Made by a program: the position numbers and the translations under genes. Below the pieces are notes generated by a model that did not search any database, had not been told where the DNA came from, and saw only the letters and a list, made by a program, of their open reading frames with translations. From Acidihalobacter ferrooxydans (GTDB taxonomy: Bacteria > Pseudomonadota > Gammaproteobacteria > DSM-5130 > Acidihalobacteraceae): DNA of 64,000 nt. Location: the NCBI RefSeq assembly GCF_001975725.1, contig NZ_CP019434.1, forward strand, positions 2,315,486 through 2,379,485, written 5' to 3'. Below, one piece after another: positions 18,439 through 30,926 of this stretch. How positions within the stretch are numbered: the first letter of the stretch is position 1; every line of letters starts with the position of its first letter.

Positions 18439-19101
18439 ATGAATCCATCACTGCCTGTTGATCTGCTGGCGGATGCCGGTATCGATGAAACACGTATCGC
18501 GATCGCGCCCGGCGCTGTGCTGCTACGCAAGTTTGCCGAGCACATGGCAACACCCATGCTCGCCGCTATCGGGCAAGTGATCACGCAGGCGCCAATGCGT
18601 CACATGTACACGCCGGGCGGTCGCCGCATGTCCGTTGCCATGAGCAATTGCGGCACCTACGGCTGGGTCACCGATCAGCGCGGCTATCGCTATACCCGAA
18701 CGGACCCCGTATCCGGAAAAGCCTGGCCACCCATGCCTGATGTATTTCGCGAAATGGCCAGAAAAGCCGCCGAGCAAGCCGGCTATAGCGATTTCAACCC
18801 GGATGCCTGCCTTATCAATCGCTACATGCCAGGCTCCCGGATGGCACTGCATCAGGACAAGGATGAGCACGATTTTTCCGCCCCCATCGTGTCAATGTCG
18901 TTCGGCCTCGACGCGACCTTTCTATTCGGTGGCCCACGGCGCACAGACCGCCCGCAACGCATTCCGCTGGGCCATGGCGACGTGCTCGTCTGGGGCGGCC
19001 CATCGCGCCTGCACTATCACGGCATTACCCCACTCGCAAGCGGCAACCACGCGTTGACCGGAGATAGGCGCATCAATCTGACCTTGCGGCGAGCCCGCTA
19101 A
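18439..19101 (+). CDS. alkB: alkylated DNA repair dioxygenase AlkB
   Basis: 220 residues. The Fe(II) ligands are His138 and Asp140 (LHQDKDE) and His194 (LHYHGI); the 2-oxoglutarate and substrate arginines are Arg211 and Arg217 in RRINLTLR. The nucleotide-recognition region PMRHMYTPGGRRMSVAMSNCGTYGW (about 52-76) and CLINRYMPGSRM also follow E. coli AlkB. It removes 1-methyladenine and 3-methylcytosine by oxidative demethylation. There is no ada gene next to it, so it is probably constitutive or regulated elsewhere. It converges with purA with only 9 bp between stop codons. Confidence 0.97.
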   Translation: MNPSLPVDLLADAGIDETRIAIAPGAVLLRKFAEHMATPMLAAIGQVITQAPMRHMYTPGGRRMSVAMSNCGTYGWVTDQRGYRYTRTDPVSGKAWPPMPDVFREMARKAAEQAGYSDFNPDACLINRYMPGSRMALHQDKDEHDFSAPIVSMSFGLDATFLFGGPRRTDRPQRIPLGHGDVLVWGGPSRLHYHGITPLASGNHALTGDRRINLTLRRAR

Positions 19102-19110
19102 CAAGGTCTG

Positions 19111-21611
<2,501 letters not shown>

Positions 21612-21637
21612 GCGGATTTTCTCCAGACGCGACGACG

Positions 21638-21793
21638 GTTAGCAAGATTGTTGTTGTCGCTCAGGCGCATGCGCACGCGCGAGAAGGAAAAATCGGACGA
21701 AAAGACATAGTTTACAGCGCGTAAATGAGCATTTTGAGCCTGAATTTGACGCACTGGCATGCCGCATGAGCAGAATTTCAACAGCCTGTTAGC
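21638..21793 (-). repeat. family D dispersed repeat, copy D2
   Basis: About 156 bp with ends GTTAGCAAGATTGTTG and CAACAGCCTGTTAGC, an imperfect terminal inverted repeat. Reverse complement matches D1 over most of its length (GCTCATTTACGCGCTGTAAAC is identical). It fills more than half of the 285-bp gap between DUF2065 and hisZ; the rest of that gap shows no feature. Confidence 0.75.
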
Positions 21794-21896
21794 GTTCATC
21801 GGCACTCTCATAAGGGATACGACACGAACTGATGTAACAGCGAGCAAAGTGTACAGACAGTCGCGCCAGACGTCGAAACGCCGACCGGCGCTCTGC

Positions 21897-22085
21897 TCAA
21901 CCATGCAGCACATACAGCATCACCAGCCCCAGCAGCATGCTGACCAGACCGATAATGCGCAGCACCTTATCCGGCAACTGCGCGGTCTGCAACATGGCAC
22001 GGCGCATGCCATGCGGCGTCAGAAACGGCAGGATACCTTCCAATACGAACAACAGCCCGAGGGCTGTCAGCAAATGCAACCACAT
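21897..22085 (-). CDS. DUF2065 (YjeT-like) membrane protein
   Basis: 62 residues with two hydrophobic helices (about 3-22 and 42-60) joined by a short basic loop (MRRAMLQTAQLPDKVLR). The LEGILPFLTP motif and the position directly behind hflC identify the DUF2065/YjeT family, small inner-membrane proteins of unknown role that are linked to the HflKC locus in many gammaproteobacteria. Starts at ATG 22085. Confidence 0.9.
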   Translation of the reverse strand: MWLHLLTALGLLFVLEGILPFLTPHGMRRAMLQTAQLPDKVLRIIGLVSMLLGLVMLYVLHG

Positions 22086-22152
22086 GCGACATGTCTCGTC
22101 CGGCCATGCGCCCGCAGGCGCACGGCATCAGTGTGGAAAACGTCAGGAGCGA

Positions 22153-23031
22153 CTATTTGGCCGGCACCGACCCGCCCTGGGCGTTATTGAAGTAGCGGAA
22201 GAACTGCGAATTGGGTTCCAGAACCAACACGTCGTTCTTGCCATTGAAAGTCTTCTTGTACGCTTCCAGGCTCCGGTAAAACGCGTAGAACGATGGATCC
22301 TTCTGATACGCCTTGGCATAAATTTCCGCCGCCTTGGCATCACCCTCGCCGCGCAGGATCTGCGCCTGCCGGTAGGCGTTCGCGAGAATCACCGTACGCT
22401 CACGGTCCGCATTCGCACGAATCCGCTCGGCGGCTTCCTTGCCGCGCGCACGGAAGTCCGCCGCGACACGGGCACGTTCGGCCTCCATCCGCTGATAGAC
22501 CGAATGAGCCACTTCGGATGGCAAGTCGATGCGTTTCAAACGCACGTCCACCACCTGAATGCCAAGCTCCTTGGCCGCCTTGTTGGCTTCGATCTCCAGC
22601 GGACCGAGGATCTTGCTGCGCTGACCCGAAACCGCCTGCTGGATGGTCAGCTTGCCAAACTCGCTGCGCAGACCGTCTTTCATAATCTGCGACAGTCGCA
22701 TCAGCGCGCGCTGCTCATCACCACGGGTGGAGCGATAGTACTGGTCAAGATTGTCGATACGCCACTTCACGAAGAAGTCGACCATGACATTCTTCTTCTC
22801 ACTGGTGAGAAAACGCTCCGGCTGAGAGTCCAGCGTCAACAGACGAGTGTCGAACGTCCGTACGGTCTCGACCAGCGGCAATTTGAAATGCAGGCCGGGT
22901 TTGATGTCGGTCTTTTTGATTTCACCCAGCTTAAGCAGGATGGCCCGGTGACCCTCGCGCACGGTGTACATCGACAGATAACCGAGCAACGCAACAAGCG
23001 CCACAATAACGGCAGCGATTTTAAGTTTCAT
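22153..23031 (-). CDS. hflC: HflC, SPFH/prohibitin subunit of the FtsH-regulating complex
   Basis: 292 residues. A single N-terminal membrane anchor (about 4-22) is followed by the SPFH/band 7 domain (YTVREGHRAILLKLGEI, VDFFVKWRIDNLDQYY) and a coiled-coil rich in Ala, Arg and Glu (about 180-240). With HflK it forms the large periplasmic-side cage around the FtsH protease. I chose ATG 23031, two bases after the hflK stop; an in-frame TTG at 23037 would overlap hflK. Confidence 0.97.
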   Translation of the reverse strand: MKLKIAAVIVALVALLGYLSMYTVREGHRAILLKLGEIKKTDIKPGLHFKLPLVETVRTFDTRLLTLDSQPERFLTSEKKNVMVDFFVKWRIDNLDQYYRSTRGDEQRALMRLSQIMKDGLRSEFGKLTIQQAVSGQRSKILGPLEIEANKAAKELGIQVVDVRLKRIDLPSEVAHSVYQRMEAERARVAADFRARGKEAAERIRANADRERTVILANAYRQAQILRGEGDAKAAEIYAKAYQKDPSFYAFYRSLEAYKKTFNGKNDVLVLEPNSQFFRYFNNAQGGSVPAK

Positions 23032-23033
23032 GA

Positions 23034-24215
23034 TCAATTCGCTCCCCGCGTACGCTGATCGCGACGCAAACGTTCGGCTTCCATTGCCGCGCCGGCCGTG
23101 CCAGGAGCCGGCGCCCCACTAAGCACGCTCCCCGTCGCGCCGGAACGGCCGTCCGCCCCGCCATTCGAGGCGCTCTGACCCAATTTGTCCAGCGGCAGAT
23201 AGAGGAGACTGTTGCCCTTGCCCTGAGTGTCGATCAGAACTTTGGAGCTACTGCTCAGCACACCCTGCATGGTATCGAGATACAAGCGTTCGCGCGTCAC
23301 CTTCGGCGCCTTGAGATATTCTTTCAACAAGGCATCGAAGCGCGATGCGTCACCCTCGGCGCGCGCTACAACCTGCTCCTTGTATGCCTGGGCCTGTTCG
23401 TCCAGCCGCGCCGCTTCACCTCGCGCTTGCGGCAGAATCGAGTTGGCGTAGGCCTCGGCCTCGTTGCGATAACGCACTTCATCCTCACGCGCCTTGATGG
23501 CGTCGGCGAACGCGCCTTGCACCTGCTCCGGCGGCTGCGCATCCTGCAAATTGACCTTAATCACCTGCAGACCAGCCTTATAGCTGTCCAGTGTCTTCTG
23601 CATGATTTGCTGCGTGCGCAGGGCAATATCCGCACGACCCTCGCCCACCACGTAATCCATCTTGCTCTGCCCGACCACTTCGCGGATCGCACTGATCATC
23701 GCTTCGCGCAGGGTTTTGTTCGGACTGCGCAGATCGAACAAATACCTTTCCGCATTGCGCACGCGATACTGCGCCGACACGTCCACGTCGACAATATTTT
23801 CATCCTTTGTGAGCATCACGGACTTGCTCTGCGCACTGCGAATCTGGCCGGTATCGACCACATCGACCGTGGCTATCGGGTACGGCAGATGCCAGTGCGG
23901 TCCGGGCATCGTCTCGCCGGCGAATGCGCCGAAACGCAACACCACGCCACGCTCGCCGGGGCCGACAATATAGAAACCCGTCGCGAGCCAGGCAAAAGCC
24001 AGCACCACCACCAGCAACACGATGCTTGCACTGGAAAATCCAAAACCGGACGGACCATCCCCATCGCCCTGCGGGCGCTTGCCACCGAGTCGATCCAGCC
24101 ACTGACGTAACCAGCGCTCCAGATCGAAATTTCCCGATCCGCCTCCGCCGCGCTGCCCCCCGCCCCACGGGTCCTTGTTACCTGAATTGTCCTTCCCCGG
24201 TTCGTTCCAAGGCAT
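23034..24215 (-). CDS. hflK: HflK, SPFH/prohibitin subunit of the FtsH-regulating complex
   Basis: 393 residues. A Gly- and Asn-rich cytosolic N-terminus (MPWNEPGKDNSGNKDPWGGG-type start, about 1-60) precedes one membrane helix (SIVLLVVVLAFAWLATGFYIV) and the SPFH domain (GERGVVLRFGAF; VDVSAQYRVRN). The C-terminus has an Ala/Gly-rich tail. Partner of HflC, translationally linked to it. Its upstream gap to hflX contains repeat A2, which is unusual because these genes are normally close together. Confidence 0.97.
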   Translation of the reverse strand: MPWNEPGKDNSGNKDPWGGGQRGGGGSGNFDLERWLRQWLDRLGGKRPQGDGDGPSGFGFSSASIVLLVVVLAFAWLATGFYIVGPGERGVVLRFGAFAGETMPGPHWHLPYPIATVDVVDTGQIRSAQSKSVMLTKDENIVDVDVSAQYRVRNAERYLFDLRSPNKTLREAMISAIREVVGQSKMDYVVGEGRADIALRTQQIMQKTLDSYKAGLQVIKVNLQDAQPPEQVQGAFADAIKAREDEVRYRNEAEAYANSILPQARGEAARLDEQAQAYKEQVVARAEGDASRFDALLKEYLKAPKVTRERLYLDTMQGVLSSSSKVLIDTQGKGNSLLYLPLDKLGQSASNGGADGRSGATGSVLSGAPAPGTAGAAMEAERLRRDQRTRGAN

Positions 24216-24323
24216 CAGCCTTTACTCCACAATGAAATAAATTTGTTGTCGCGGGTCGCACCCTTATCCGGCAACCGCTTGCCCCATGTGTGCGGCGCCG
24301 AATCTCAATCACATGTCGCATTC

Positions 24324-24485
24324 TAACCCGGATGTTTCATAACGAGGGCTGATATCGCGCCGGATATTGCTTCCACAGGAATTTCGAAAGGAGCGGCGTA
24401 TCGTTGATGACGACCGACCGAAGCGATATCCCTTGTGGCACTAAAAAACCAGTGAAATCAGTTGTCGTTGTGAAATATCCGGGCC
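24324..24485 (+). repeat. family A dispersed repeat, copy A2 (reference copy)
   Basis: 162 bp. Left end CTAACCCGGATGTTTCATAA and right end TTGTGAAATATCCGGGCC form a terminal inverted repeat. The interior holds GCTGATATCGCGCCGGATAT, AAGGAGCGGCGTATCGTTGA and GACCGACCGAAGCGATATCC. It occupies the hflX-hflK gap inside the operon, so it may tune or interrupt transcription of hflKC, hisZ and purA. Confidence 0.8.
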
Positions 24486-24513
24486 AAAGCAGCGCCCCAC
24501 CTTTAGTAATCCA

Positions 24514-25797
24514 TCATGCCGGGCGCAGCCCTGCTTCGGCGCGACGGGTGCTTGCCAGCGCCACATCCAGCTCGCGCTGCGGCAGCCTGACTTCCAACTC
24601 CCAGGCCCCGTAGTCATCGATCCGTTCGTCGAGCACCGCACCCAGGCCAAATAACCGTGCTCGCAGGCGCCCCTCGCCCGGTTCCAGATGCATCCAGCCA
24701 TGTACCATGTCCGGCACGAAATACTGCGCCAGCACCTGGCGTAGCAGGTCAATGCCGCGCCCGTCATGTGCCGACACCCAGACACGTTCGACATCGCCCT
24801 CAGGGTTGCGGTCGACATGCGGCGTATCGTCCAGCAGATCGAGCTTGTTGTAGACCTGAATCACCGTTTGTTCGCCCGCCCCGATGTCGCGTAAGACACT
24901 TTCGACCTGCGACATCGTCTGCAGGCGTTCAGGATCGGCCGCATCGACTACGTGCAGCAACAGATCGGCATCGCGGGTTTCCTGCAGGGTGGCGTGAAAT
25001 GCCTCTACCAGTTCGTGCGGCAGATCGCGCACGAAGCCCACCGTATCGGCCATTACCGCCACCGTGCCCGGCGCCAGTTCGATGCGCCGCAGCGTCGGGT
25101 CCAATGTGGCGAACAACTGATTCGCCGCACGCACGCGCGCATCGCACAAACGATTGAACAACGTCGACTTGCCCGCGTTGGTATAGCCTACCAGCGCAAT
25201 TGTGGGCAGTTCCGCCTTGCGCCGTGCCTGTCGGCCCTGCTCGCGTTGGCTGCGCACGCGCTCCAGCTTGCGGTTGATCTGTTTGATCCGCCCACCGAGC
25301 AGGCGCCGGTCCGTTTCCAGCTGTGTTTCACCCGGCCCCCGCAGACCGATACCGCCCTTCTGACGCTCAAGGTGAGTCCAGCCGCGAACCAGCCGGGTCG
25401 CCAGGTGATTGAGTTGCGCGAGTTCGACTTGCAGCTTGCCTTCGTGCGAACGCGCGCGCTGCGCGAAGATGTCGAGAATCAGGCCGGTGCGATCAAGCAC
25501 CCGCGTTTTGAACAAAGCCTCCAGATTGCGTTCCTGGCTGGGGCTCAGCCCATGATTGAAAATCACCAGCTGCGCACCGCTGGCGACGACCGCAGCGGCG
25601 ATTTCCTCCGCTTTGCCGCTGCCAACGAAATACTTGGAGTCAGGCGCACGACGGCGCAGGCGCACGATTTCCTGCACCTGCGCCCCGGCGGAGCGCGCCA
25701 GCTCGGCAAACTCGTCGAGCTCTCGGTTATCGGCTAGTTCGGCAAAATCGATATGAACCAATACTGCCGTTTCACCGCTTTGTGGTCGTTCGAACAA
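24514..25797 (-). CDS. hflX: ribosome-associated GTPase HflX
   Basis: 427 residues. N-terminal HflX domain (about 1-190) with KYFVGSGKAEEIA and the hallmark GGIGLRGPGETQLETDRR (148-165), then the GTPase domain with G1 GYTNAGKS (204-211), G3 DTVGF and G4 NKLD. It splits stalled or hibernating 70S ribosomes. The start is TTG 25797 (MFERPQSGE), which matches the N-terminus of E. coli HflX; AGGTTA precedes it. A TTG start suggests low translation compared with hfq, 17 bases upstream. Confidence 0.97.
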   Translation of the reverse strand: MFERPQSGETAVLVHIDFAELADNRELDEFAELARSAGAQVQEIVRLRRRAPDSKYFVGSGKAEEIAAAVVASGAQLVIFNHGLSPSQERNLEALFKTRVLDRTGLILDIFAQRARSHEGKLQVELAQLNHLATRLVRGWTHLERQKGGIGLRGPGETQLETDRRLLGGRIKQINRKLERVRSQREQGRQARRKAELPTIALVGYTNAGKSTLFNRLCDARVRAANQLFATLDPTLRRIELAPGTVAVMADTVGFVRDLPHELVEAFHATLQETRDADLLLHVVDAADPERLQTMSQVESVLRDIGAGEQTVIQVYNKLDLLDDTPHVDRNPEGDVERVWVSAHDGRGIDLLRQVLAQYFVPDMVHGWMHLEPGEGRLRARLFGLGAVLDERIDDYGAWELEVRLPQRELDVALASTRRAEAGLRPA

Positions 25798-25814
25798 GGG
25801 TAACCTGGATGTGC

Positions 25815-26057
25815 TTACTCGGCGGCCTCATCGTCGTCTACCAGTGGCACCTTGACCGGGCGCGACGGCACAATCGTGGATATGGCGTGCTTGTAGACCA
25901 TCTGGCTGACTGCGTTCTTGAGCAGCACGACGAATTGATCGAACGATTCGATCTGCCCCTGCAGCTTGATGCCGTTGACCAGGAAAATGGCGACCGGCAC
26001 GCGCTCTTTGCGCAGGACATTAAGGAAGGGCTCTTGTAGCGTATGTCCCTTAGACAT
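25815..26057 (-). CDS. hfq: RNA chaperone Hfq
   Basis: 80 residues, one Sm fold. Sm1 ([23 protein letters not shown]) and Sm2 ([10 protein letters not shown], with the YKHA variant of the KH motif) are complete. The N-terminal [19 protein letters not shown] is nearly invariant in the family. It lacks the long disordered tail of enterobacterial Hfq and ends in a short acidic tip (DDDEAAE). Hexamer, pairs small RNAs with mRNAs. Lies between miaA and hflX as usual. Confidence 0.99.
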   Translation of the reverse strand: MSKGHTLQEPFLNVLRKERVPVAIFLVNGIKLQGQIESFDQFVVLLKNAVSQMVYKHAISTIVPSRPVKVPLVDDDEAAE

Positions 26058-26125
26058 TCAGCGAACTCCTGTTGTTAGTGCTGCAGCCTTGGCTTCCAAA
26101 GCATATGCTGCGGCTTGTCATGTTA

Positions 26126-27076
26126 TCACGCGCGCCCGAGGTAATTCTCGACCTGCGCACAAACTGTAGACACCTGGATTGCGTCCGCGTTCAGCGTCAT
26201 CAAATCCGCATCGCTACGTAACCACGTCATCTGACGTTTGGCGAGCTGTCGCGTGGCGACGACAGCTCGCCGAATCATTTCTTCCCGCCCATACTCACCG
26301 GCCAGATGACGCCAGACCTGCCGATAGCCGACTGCGCGCATGGACGGATACGACAAGTCCAGATCGTCTCTCCCATATAAGTGCGAGACCTCGTTTATCA
26401 AGCCTTCTTTAAGCATCTTTACAAAACGTTCGGCAATGCGCGCATGCAGCCGTTCTCGATCAACCGGTAGCAAGGCCATACGCAAGGGTCGATAGGGAAA
26501 GACATGCCTGTCGCGGCGTTGTTGGAGCGTGCTCAGCGGCACGCCGCTGATCCGGTAGACCTCCAGCGCACGTTGCAGGCGCTGCGGATCATTGGGATGG
26601 ATACGCGCAGCGGCGACCGGGTCGATCCGCGCCAGTTCATCGTGCAATGCGCGCCAGCCACGCCGGCGAGCTTCGTCTTCAAGCGCGGCGCGCACGGCCG
26701 TGTTCGCCTGCGGCAACTCCGAGAGCCCCCGCTCCAACGCGCGGAAATACAACATCGTACCCCCGACCAGCAAAGGCACCTGGCCTGCAGCAGTGATCTG
26801 CGCCATCTCGCGCAGTGCATCGGCACGAAACTGCGCTGCCGAATAGCTCTCAGCCGGATCGCGGATGTCGATCAGGCGATGCGGCGCCTCGGCCAGCACA
26901 GCCGCCTGAGGCTTGGCCGTACCGATATCCATTCCGCGATAGATCAGCGCGGAGTCCACGCTGACAATTGCCACCGGGAAACGGCGCGCCAGCTCCACTG
27001 CCAGATCGGTCTTGCCGCTGGCAGTCGGCCCCATCAGCAGCAATGCCGGTGGATGCGTGCAGTCCGTAACGCTCAC
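26126..27076 (-). CDS. miaA: tRNA dimethylallyltransferase
   Basis: 316 residues. Transfers a dimethylallyl group to A37 of tRNAs reading UNN codons. P-loop GPTASGKT at 16-23, then [35 protein letters not shown] and [16 protein letters not shown]. The C-terminal [13 protein letters not shown] and [13 protein letters not shown] are standard. I chose GTG 27076, which overlaps the mutL stop as GTGA; a longer ATG start at 27148 would overlap mutL by 76 bases and add residues the family lacks. Confidence 0.97.
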   Translation of the reverse strand: MSVTDCTHPPALLLMGPTASGKTDLAVELARRFPVAIVSVDSALIYRGMDIGTAKPQAAVLAEAPHRLIDIRDPAESYSAAQFRADALREMAQITAAGQVPLLVGGTMLYFRALERGLSELPQANTAVRAALEDEARRRGWRALHDELARIDPVAAARIHPNDPQRLQRALEVYRISGVPLSTLQQRRDRHVFPYRPLRMALLPVDRERLHARIAERFVKMLKEGLINEVSHLYGRDDLDLSYPSMRAVGYRQVWRHLAGEYGREEMIRRAVVATRQLAKRQMTWLRSDADLMTLNADAIQVSTVCAQVENYLGRA

Positions 27077-28935
27077 CGGCCGCGCAGAAACAAACGGTCC
27101 AATTCGCCCAGACCGAGCTGAATCCAGGTCGGACGACCGTGGTTGCACTGCCCGCTGCGCTCGGTACGCTCCATGTCACGTAACAAACTGTTCATCTCAT
27201 CCACAGTTAAACGCCGGTTGGCGCGCACCGAGCCGTGACAGGCCATGGTCGAAAGCAGTTCGTTCATATGCTCGTCGATGCGCTCGCTGACGCCGTATTC
27301 CTGCAAATCACCCAGCACATCGCGCAGTAACTGTGTCGCATCGGCCCCTTGCAGCATTGCCGGCAGACAGCGCACGCGCACGCGCTCCGGCCCGACCCGG
27401 TCGACCTCCAGACCCAACTTGAGCAGCAATTCACGGTGACGCTCGGCGCAATCCGCCTCGCGCGCGCTGACCGCGACAGTCGGCGGCAGCAAGAGAGGCT
27501 GGGCGTGCACCCGTGCCGCACCCCATGCGTCTTTCATACGCTCGTAGGTAATCCGCTCGTGCGCCGCGTGCATATCGACCAATACCAGACCCGCCGCGTT
27601 CTCCGCCAGAATGTAAATGCCCTTGAGTTGGGCCAGAGCGAAACCGAGCGGTGGCACATCGGTGGCCGGGGAGCCGGCCTGCGGAGCGGCTCCCGACCGA
27701 ATTTCCGACCGATTGTCGGGTCGGTTGTCTTGCTGATTGCCCGACCCGTTGCCATACAGGGCCGCATACCCTGCCAACTGCTCGCGCACGGCACTGCCGG
27801 ACGGCGCACGCGACACACCACCACCGGCAATGGGCACATCGAACGCAAGTGCCGGGCCCGGACGCGGCTCGGCAGAGCGACCCGACGGCGCGGCGGCCTG
27901 CCCGGCCGCTGGCGCCGGCTGAGTGACATCGCCGGGTCGCACCCGGGCAAGCGCATCCTTCAGCGTGTGGTGCAGGAAATCATGCACCAGCCGGCTTTCG
28001 CGCCAGCGCACTTCGGCCTTGGTCGGATGGGCGTTGACATCGACCGCTGTCGGGTCCATTTCCAGAAACAGCACAAAGGCCGGCTGCCGCCCGTGGTAGA
28101 GCACATCCTGATAGGCCAGGCGTACCGCATGCGACAACACCTTGTCGCGCACCATGCGCCCGTTGACATAAAAATACTGCTGGTCTGTCTGCGCACGCGA
28201 ATAGGTCGGCGCCCCCAACCAGCCATGCAGATGCAAACCGGCAGCCGCGTGTTCGACGTGAATCGCCTGCTCCAAGAACGCGGTTCCGACACCCTGCGCC
28301 ACCCGCCGCTCGCGCGCCGCAGGGTCCGCAGCCGCACGCCAGTCGGCCTGCACGCGACCGTTGTGCGACAGCGTCAGACTCAGTTCGAAGCGACTCAACG
28401 CGATGCGCCGCACAACTTCGTCGATATGGTGGTATTCGGTGCGCTCGGCACGCAAAAACTTACGCCGTGCCGGTACATTGAAAAACAGGTCGCGGACCTC
28501 GACCGTAGTCCCTTGCGGATGCGCTGCCGGCTCCGGTTGGCCGAAGGTTTCGCGCCCATCGCCCTGCAGACGCCAGCCCGCCATCGCGCCCGGCTGACAG
28601 GTGGTCAGCGTCAGGCGCGATACCGAAGCGATGCTGGGCAACGCCTCGCCACGGAACCCGAGGCTCGCGACGCACTCCAGATCGTCCAGCGAAGCCACCT
28701 TGCTGATCGCATGACGCGACAGGGCCAGCGCAAGTTCATCGCGCGCAATGCCGCTGCCGTTGTCGCGCACGCGCATCAGGCGCGAACCACCCTGTTCGAT
28801 ATCGACATCGATCCGCGTAGCGCCCGCATCAAGGCTGTTTTCGAGCAACTCCTTAATCACCGAGGCCGGCCGGTCGATAACCTCGCCGGCAGCGATCTGG
28901 TTCACGAGTTGAGGCGGTAATCGGCGGATTGGCAT
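27073..28935 (-). CDS. mutL: DNA mismatch repair protein MutL, with endonuclease motifs
   Basis: 620 residues. The N-terminal GHKL ATPase has [18 protein letters not shown] and LGFRGEAL. A proline- and Gly-rich linker (about 335-420) joins the dimerisation domain. That domain contains [12 protein letters not shown], fitting DxHAxxExxxxE, plus [11 protein letters not shown] and CNHGRPTW. These are the metal-binding endonuclease motifs of MutL from bacteria without MutH and are missing in E. coli MutL. This MutL is therefore predicted to nick DNA itself. I chose ATG 28935 ([19 protein letters not shown]); the frame is open to 28980. Confidence 0.97.
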   Translation of the reverse strand: MPIRRLPPQLVNQIAAGEVIDRPASVIKELLENSLDAGATRIDVDIEQGGSRLMRVRDNGSGIARDELALALSRHAISKVASLDDLECVASLGFRGEALPSIASVSRLTLTTCQPGAMAGWRLQGDGRETFGQPEPAAHPQGTTVEVRDLFFNVPARRKFLRAERTEYHHIDEVVRRIALSRFELSLTLSHNGRVQADWRAAADPAARERRVAQGVGTAFLEQAIHVEHAAAGLHLHGWLGAPTYSRAQTDQQYFYVNGRMVRDKVLSHAVRLAYQDVLYHGRQPAFVLFLEMDPTAVDVNAHPTKAEVRWRESRLVHDFLHHTLKDALARVRPGDVTQPAPAAGQAAAPSGRSAEPRPGPALAFDVPIAGGGVSRAPSGSAVREQLAGYAALYGNGSGNQQDNRPDNRSEIRSGAAPQAGSPATDVPPLGFALAQLKGIYILAENAAGLVLVDMHAAHERITYERMKDAWGAARVHAQPLLLPPTVAVSAREADCAERHRELLLKLGLEVDRVGPERVRVRCLPAMLQGADATQLLRDVLGDLQEYGVSERIDEHMNELLSTMACHGSVRANRRLTVDEMNSLLRDMERTERSGQCNHGRPTWIQLGLGELDRLFLRGR

Positions 28936-29102
28936 GGCGAATCGGCATAGCGGATATGGGCAGAAGCAATCAAGGCGCATTATCCCAGATAATCCATTAA
29001 GAATCGCCCCGGCATCCCGCCACCGCAGCGGTTCTTCCTGCCGCGAATCTGCACGACTGAATCGAGAAAATTGAATCGGGGAGAAAAATCAGGCGTGCGC
29101 CA

Positions 29103-30329
29103 TCAGGACAGCGCTCGCACCGCCCGATGCCGCGCGGCCAGGAGCGTGCCGGATGGCGCATAGCGGTTGAAGTAATCGGCCACCCCGGCGTGCAGCGCAA
29201 CTGCCATGCGCTGCTGGAAAACCGGTGTGCGCAGCAGGCGCTCTTCGGATGGATTGGAAATAAATGCGGTTTCCACCAGCGCCGACGGGATATCCGGCGA
29301 CTTGAGCACGACAAATGCCGCGCGTTCGACCGAACGCGAATGCAGCCTGATGACGCGATTGATATTCGCGGTCAGATGCTCGCCCAACTTGAAACTCGAC
29401 TCGCGCGTCGCGGTCTGCGCCAGATCGACCAGCACCGAGGCGACAAGATTATCCTTGGTGGACAGATTGACGCCCGCCACGCGGTCGACCTCATTCTGCC
29501 GCTGCGCCAACAGACGCGCCGCCTCGGATGAGGCACCGCGCTCGGACAGCACATAGACCGTCGATCCCTTGGGATAACGATACGGTGAGGCATCGGCATG
29601 AATCGAGATAAACAGATCCGCCTTTTTCGCGCGCGCCTTGCGCAAACGCTCACGCAGGCTGACATATTGATCGCCACGCCGAATCAGGTACGGCTGCATG
29701 CCGGGGGTTTTTTTGATCAAGGCTTCCAGACGCCGGGCGATTGCCAACACGACGTTCTTCTCGTAAGTGCCGCGCTTACCGACAGCGCCCGGATCAACAC
29801 CGCCATGCCCTGGATCGATCGCCACGACCACATCGCGCAGCCGGGTTGTCGACTGCGCTGCCGCAGCGGTCATGACCGGCGCGGGCGTCGCGGCGGAAAG
29901 CGCCGCCAGATCGACCACCAGGCGGTATCCGTCACCGCCCTGCGGTTTGAGCAGGCGGCTACTGGGCCTGCTGCCTTTATCCAAATCCAGAACCACGCGC
30001 AAGTCGTTCAGACCCCGACGGGCATAGCGCAATCCATGCACCGGCGCAGACGGTTTGACACGCATGCCGCCGGCCACTTGTGCGTTCTTGAAATCGATGA
30101 CCACACGCTCCGGCTTGGAAAGCGCGAACAGACTATGCTCGACCGGGCCGCTGAGGTCGAAAATCACCTGCGTAACGCCGTTGTGCCGTGCCAGACGGAC
30201 ATGCTTGACCGTAATGCGTGTCCCGGCCAGCGCGCGCGGGCTCAGGAGTGTCACCGCCGCCGCGCCCGAGACGCCGAGCAGGCGACGCAGGAACAAACGC
30301 CGGTCGGTACTCTCATTGTCTGGATTCAT
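29103..30329 (-). CDS. amiC: N-acetylmuramoyl-L-alanine amidase AmiC-type (AMIN + Amidase_3)
   Basis: 408 residues. The N-terminus has a twin-arginine-like signal (DRRLFLRRLL then GVSGAAAVTLLSPRALA), as in E. coli AmiC. An AMIN domain (about 35-130) targets the septum. The C-terminal Amidase_3 domain has the zinc ligands His (DPGHGG), Glu (TYEKN) and His (SIHAD), with the catalytic Glu in VETAF. It cleaves septal peptidoglycan for cell separation. No LysM domain follows. ATG 30329 has GAGAGG in front; the frame opens further to 30368 without a better site. Co-transcribed with tsaE and mutL. Confidence 0.95.
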   Translation of the reverse strand: MNPDNESTDRRLFLRRLLGVSGAAAVTLLSPRALAGTRITVKHVRLARHNGVTQVIFDLSGPVEHSLFALSKPERVVIDFKNAQVAGGMRVKPSAPVHGLRYARRGLNDLRVVLDLDKGSRPSSRLLKPQGGDGYRLVVDLAALSAATPAPVMTAAAAQSTTRLRDVVVAIDPGHGGVDPGAVGKRGTYEKNVVLAIARRLEALIKKTPGMQPYLIRRGDQYVSLRERLRKARAKKADLFISIHADASPYRYPKGSTVYVLSERGASSEAARLLAQRQNEVDRVAGVNLSTKDNLVASVLVDLAQTATRESSFKLGEHLTANINRVIRLHSRSVERAAFVVLKSPDIPSALVETAFISNPSEERLLRTPVFQQRMAVALHAGVADYFNRYAPSGTLLAARHRAVRALS

Positions 30330-30455
30330 GTGAACCTCTCCCGCCAACACTCCGCACGACTGCAACAAGCCGGTTCGTAATGATTTGCCATCGTCAGCAG
30401 GATTGCAAGGTCAAAAATGATATTTTTTATATAGATAGAGAAAGTATCTGCGCAT

Positions 30456-30926
30456 TTACTTGATGTGTAGCGCCGCAAGCGCTCTCGCGCCCTCTCCGAC
30501 CCCACCCCGCAATCGGGCCACACGCCCTCGGCCGGATAGACGCAACTCGACGTTTACGGTAGCCTCCGGCAGCAGGCCCGCGGCGCGTTCCGGCCACTCG
30601 ATCAGGCACACGGCATCGTCGGTAATGAAATCTCGAATCCCAATGAACTCAAGCTCTTCCGGGTCCGCAAGCCGATATAAATCAAAATGGTGCGCGGTAA
30701 AACGGCTCAGCGCATATGACTCGACCAAGGCGTACGTGGGGCTGCGCACCGGGCCGACATGACCGAGCGCGTGCAACAATCCACGTACCAGGGTCGTTTT
30801 CCCCGCGCCAAGCTGACCGTTGAGATACACCCGCATACCGGGGCTCAGCACATCTGCAAGCGCTGCGCCCAGCGCTTCGGTAGCCGCCTCGTCGGCCAGG
30901 GCAATCTCCAGCATCGGGCCGCTCAC
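30456..30926 (-). CDS. tsaE: tRNA threonylcarbamoyladenosine biosynthesis ATPase TsaE
   Basis: 156 residues. Walker A GQLGAGKTT at 37-45; RSPTYALVESY and HFDLYRLADPEELEFIG are family hallmarks; the WPE of CLIEWPERA is conserved. Works with TsaB, TsaC and TsaD to make t6A37 in tRNA. The GTG start at 30926 overlaps the nnr stop (GTGA), indicating translational coupling; an internal ATG at 30914 is an alternative. Confidence 0.96.
   Translation of the reverse strand: MSGPMLEIALADEAATEALGAALADVLSPGMRVYLNGQLGAGKTTLVRGLLHALGHVGPVRSPTYALVESYALSRFTAHHFDLYRLADPEELEFIGIRDFITDDAVCLIEWPERAAGLLPEATVNVELRLSGRGRVARLRGGVGEGARALAALHIK

Noticed and set aside
18227-18442. Possible 71-residue gene just before alkB, ending in QAADALRETGIDCCSEDGKDTPT
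   Set aside because: No ribosome site, no family match that I recognise, and the longer frame to 18116 runs through repeat C6. Codon use is only mildly gene-like.
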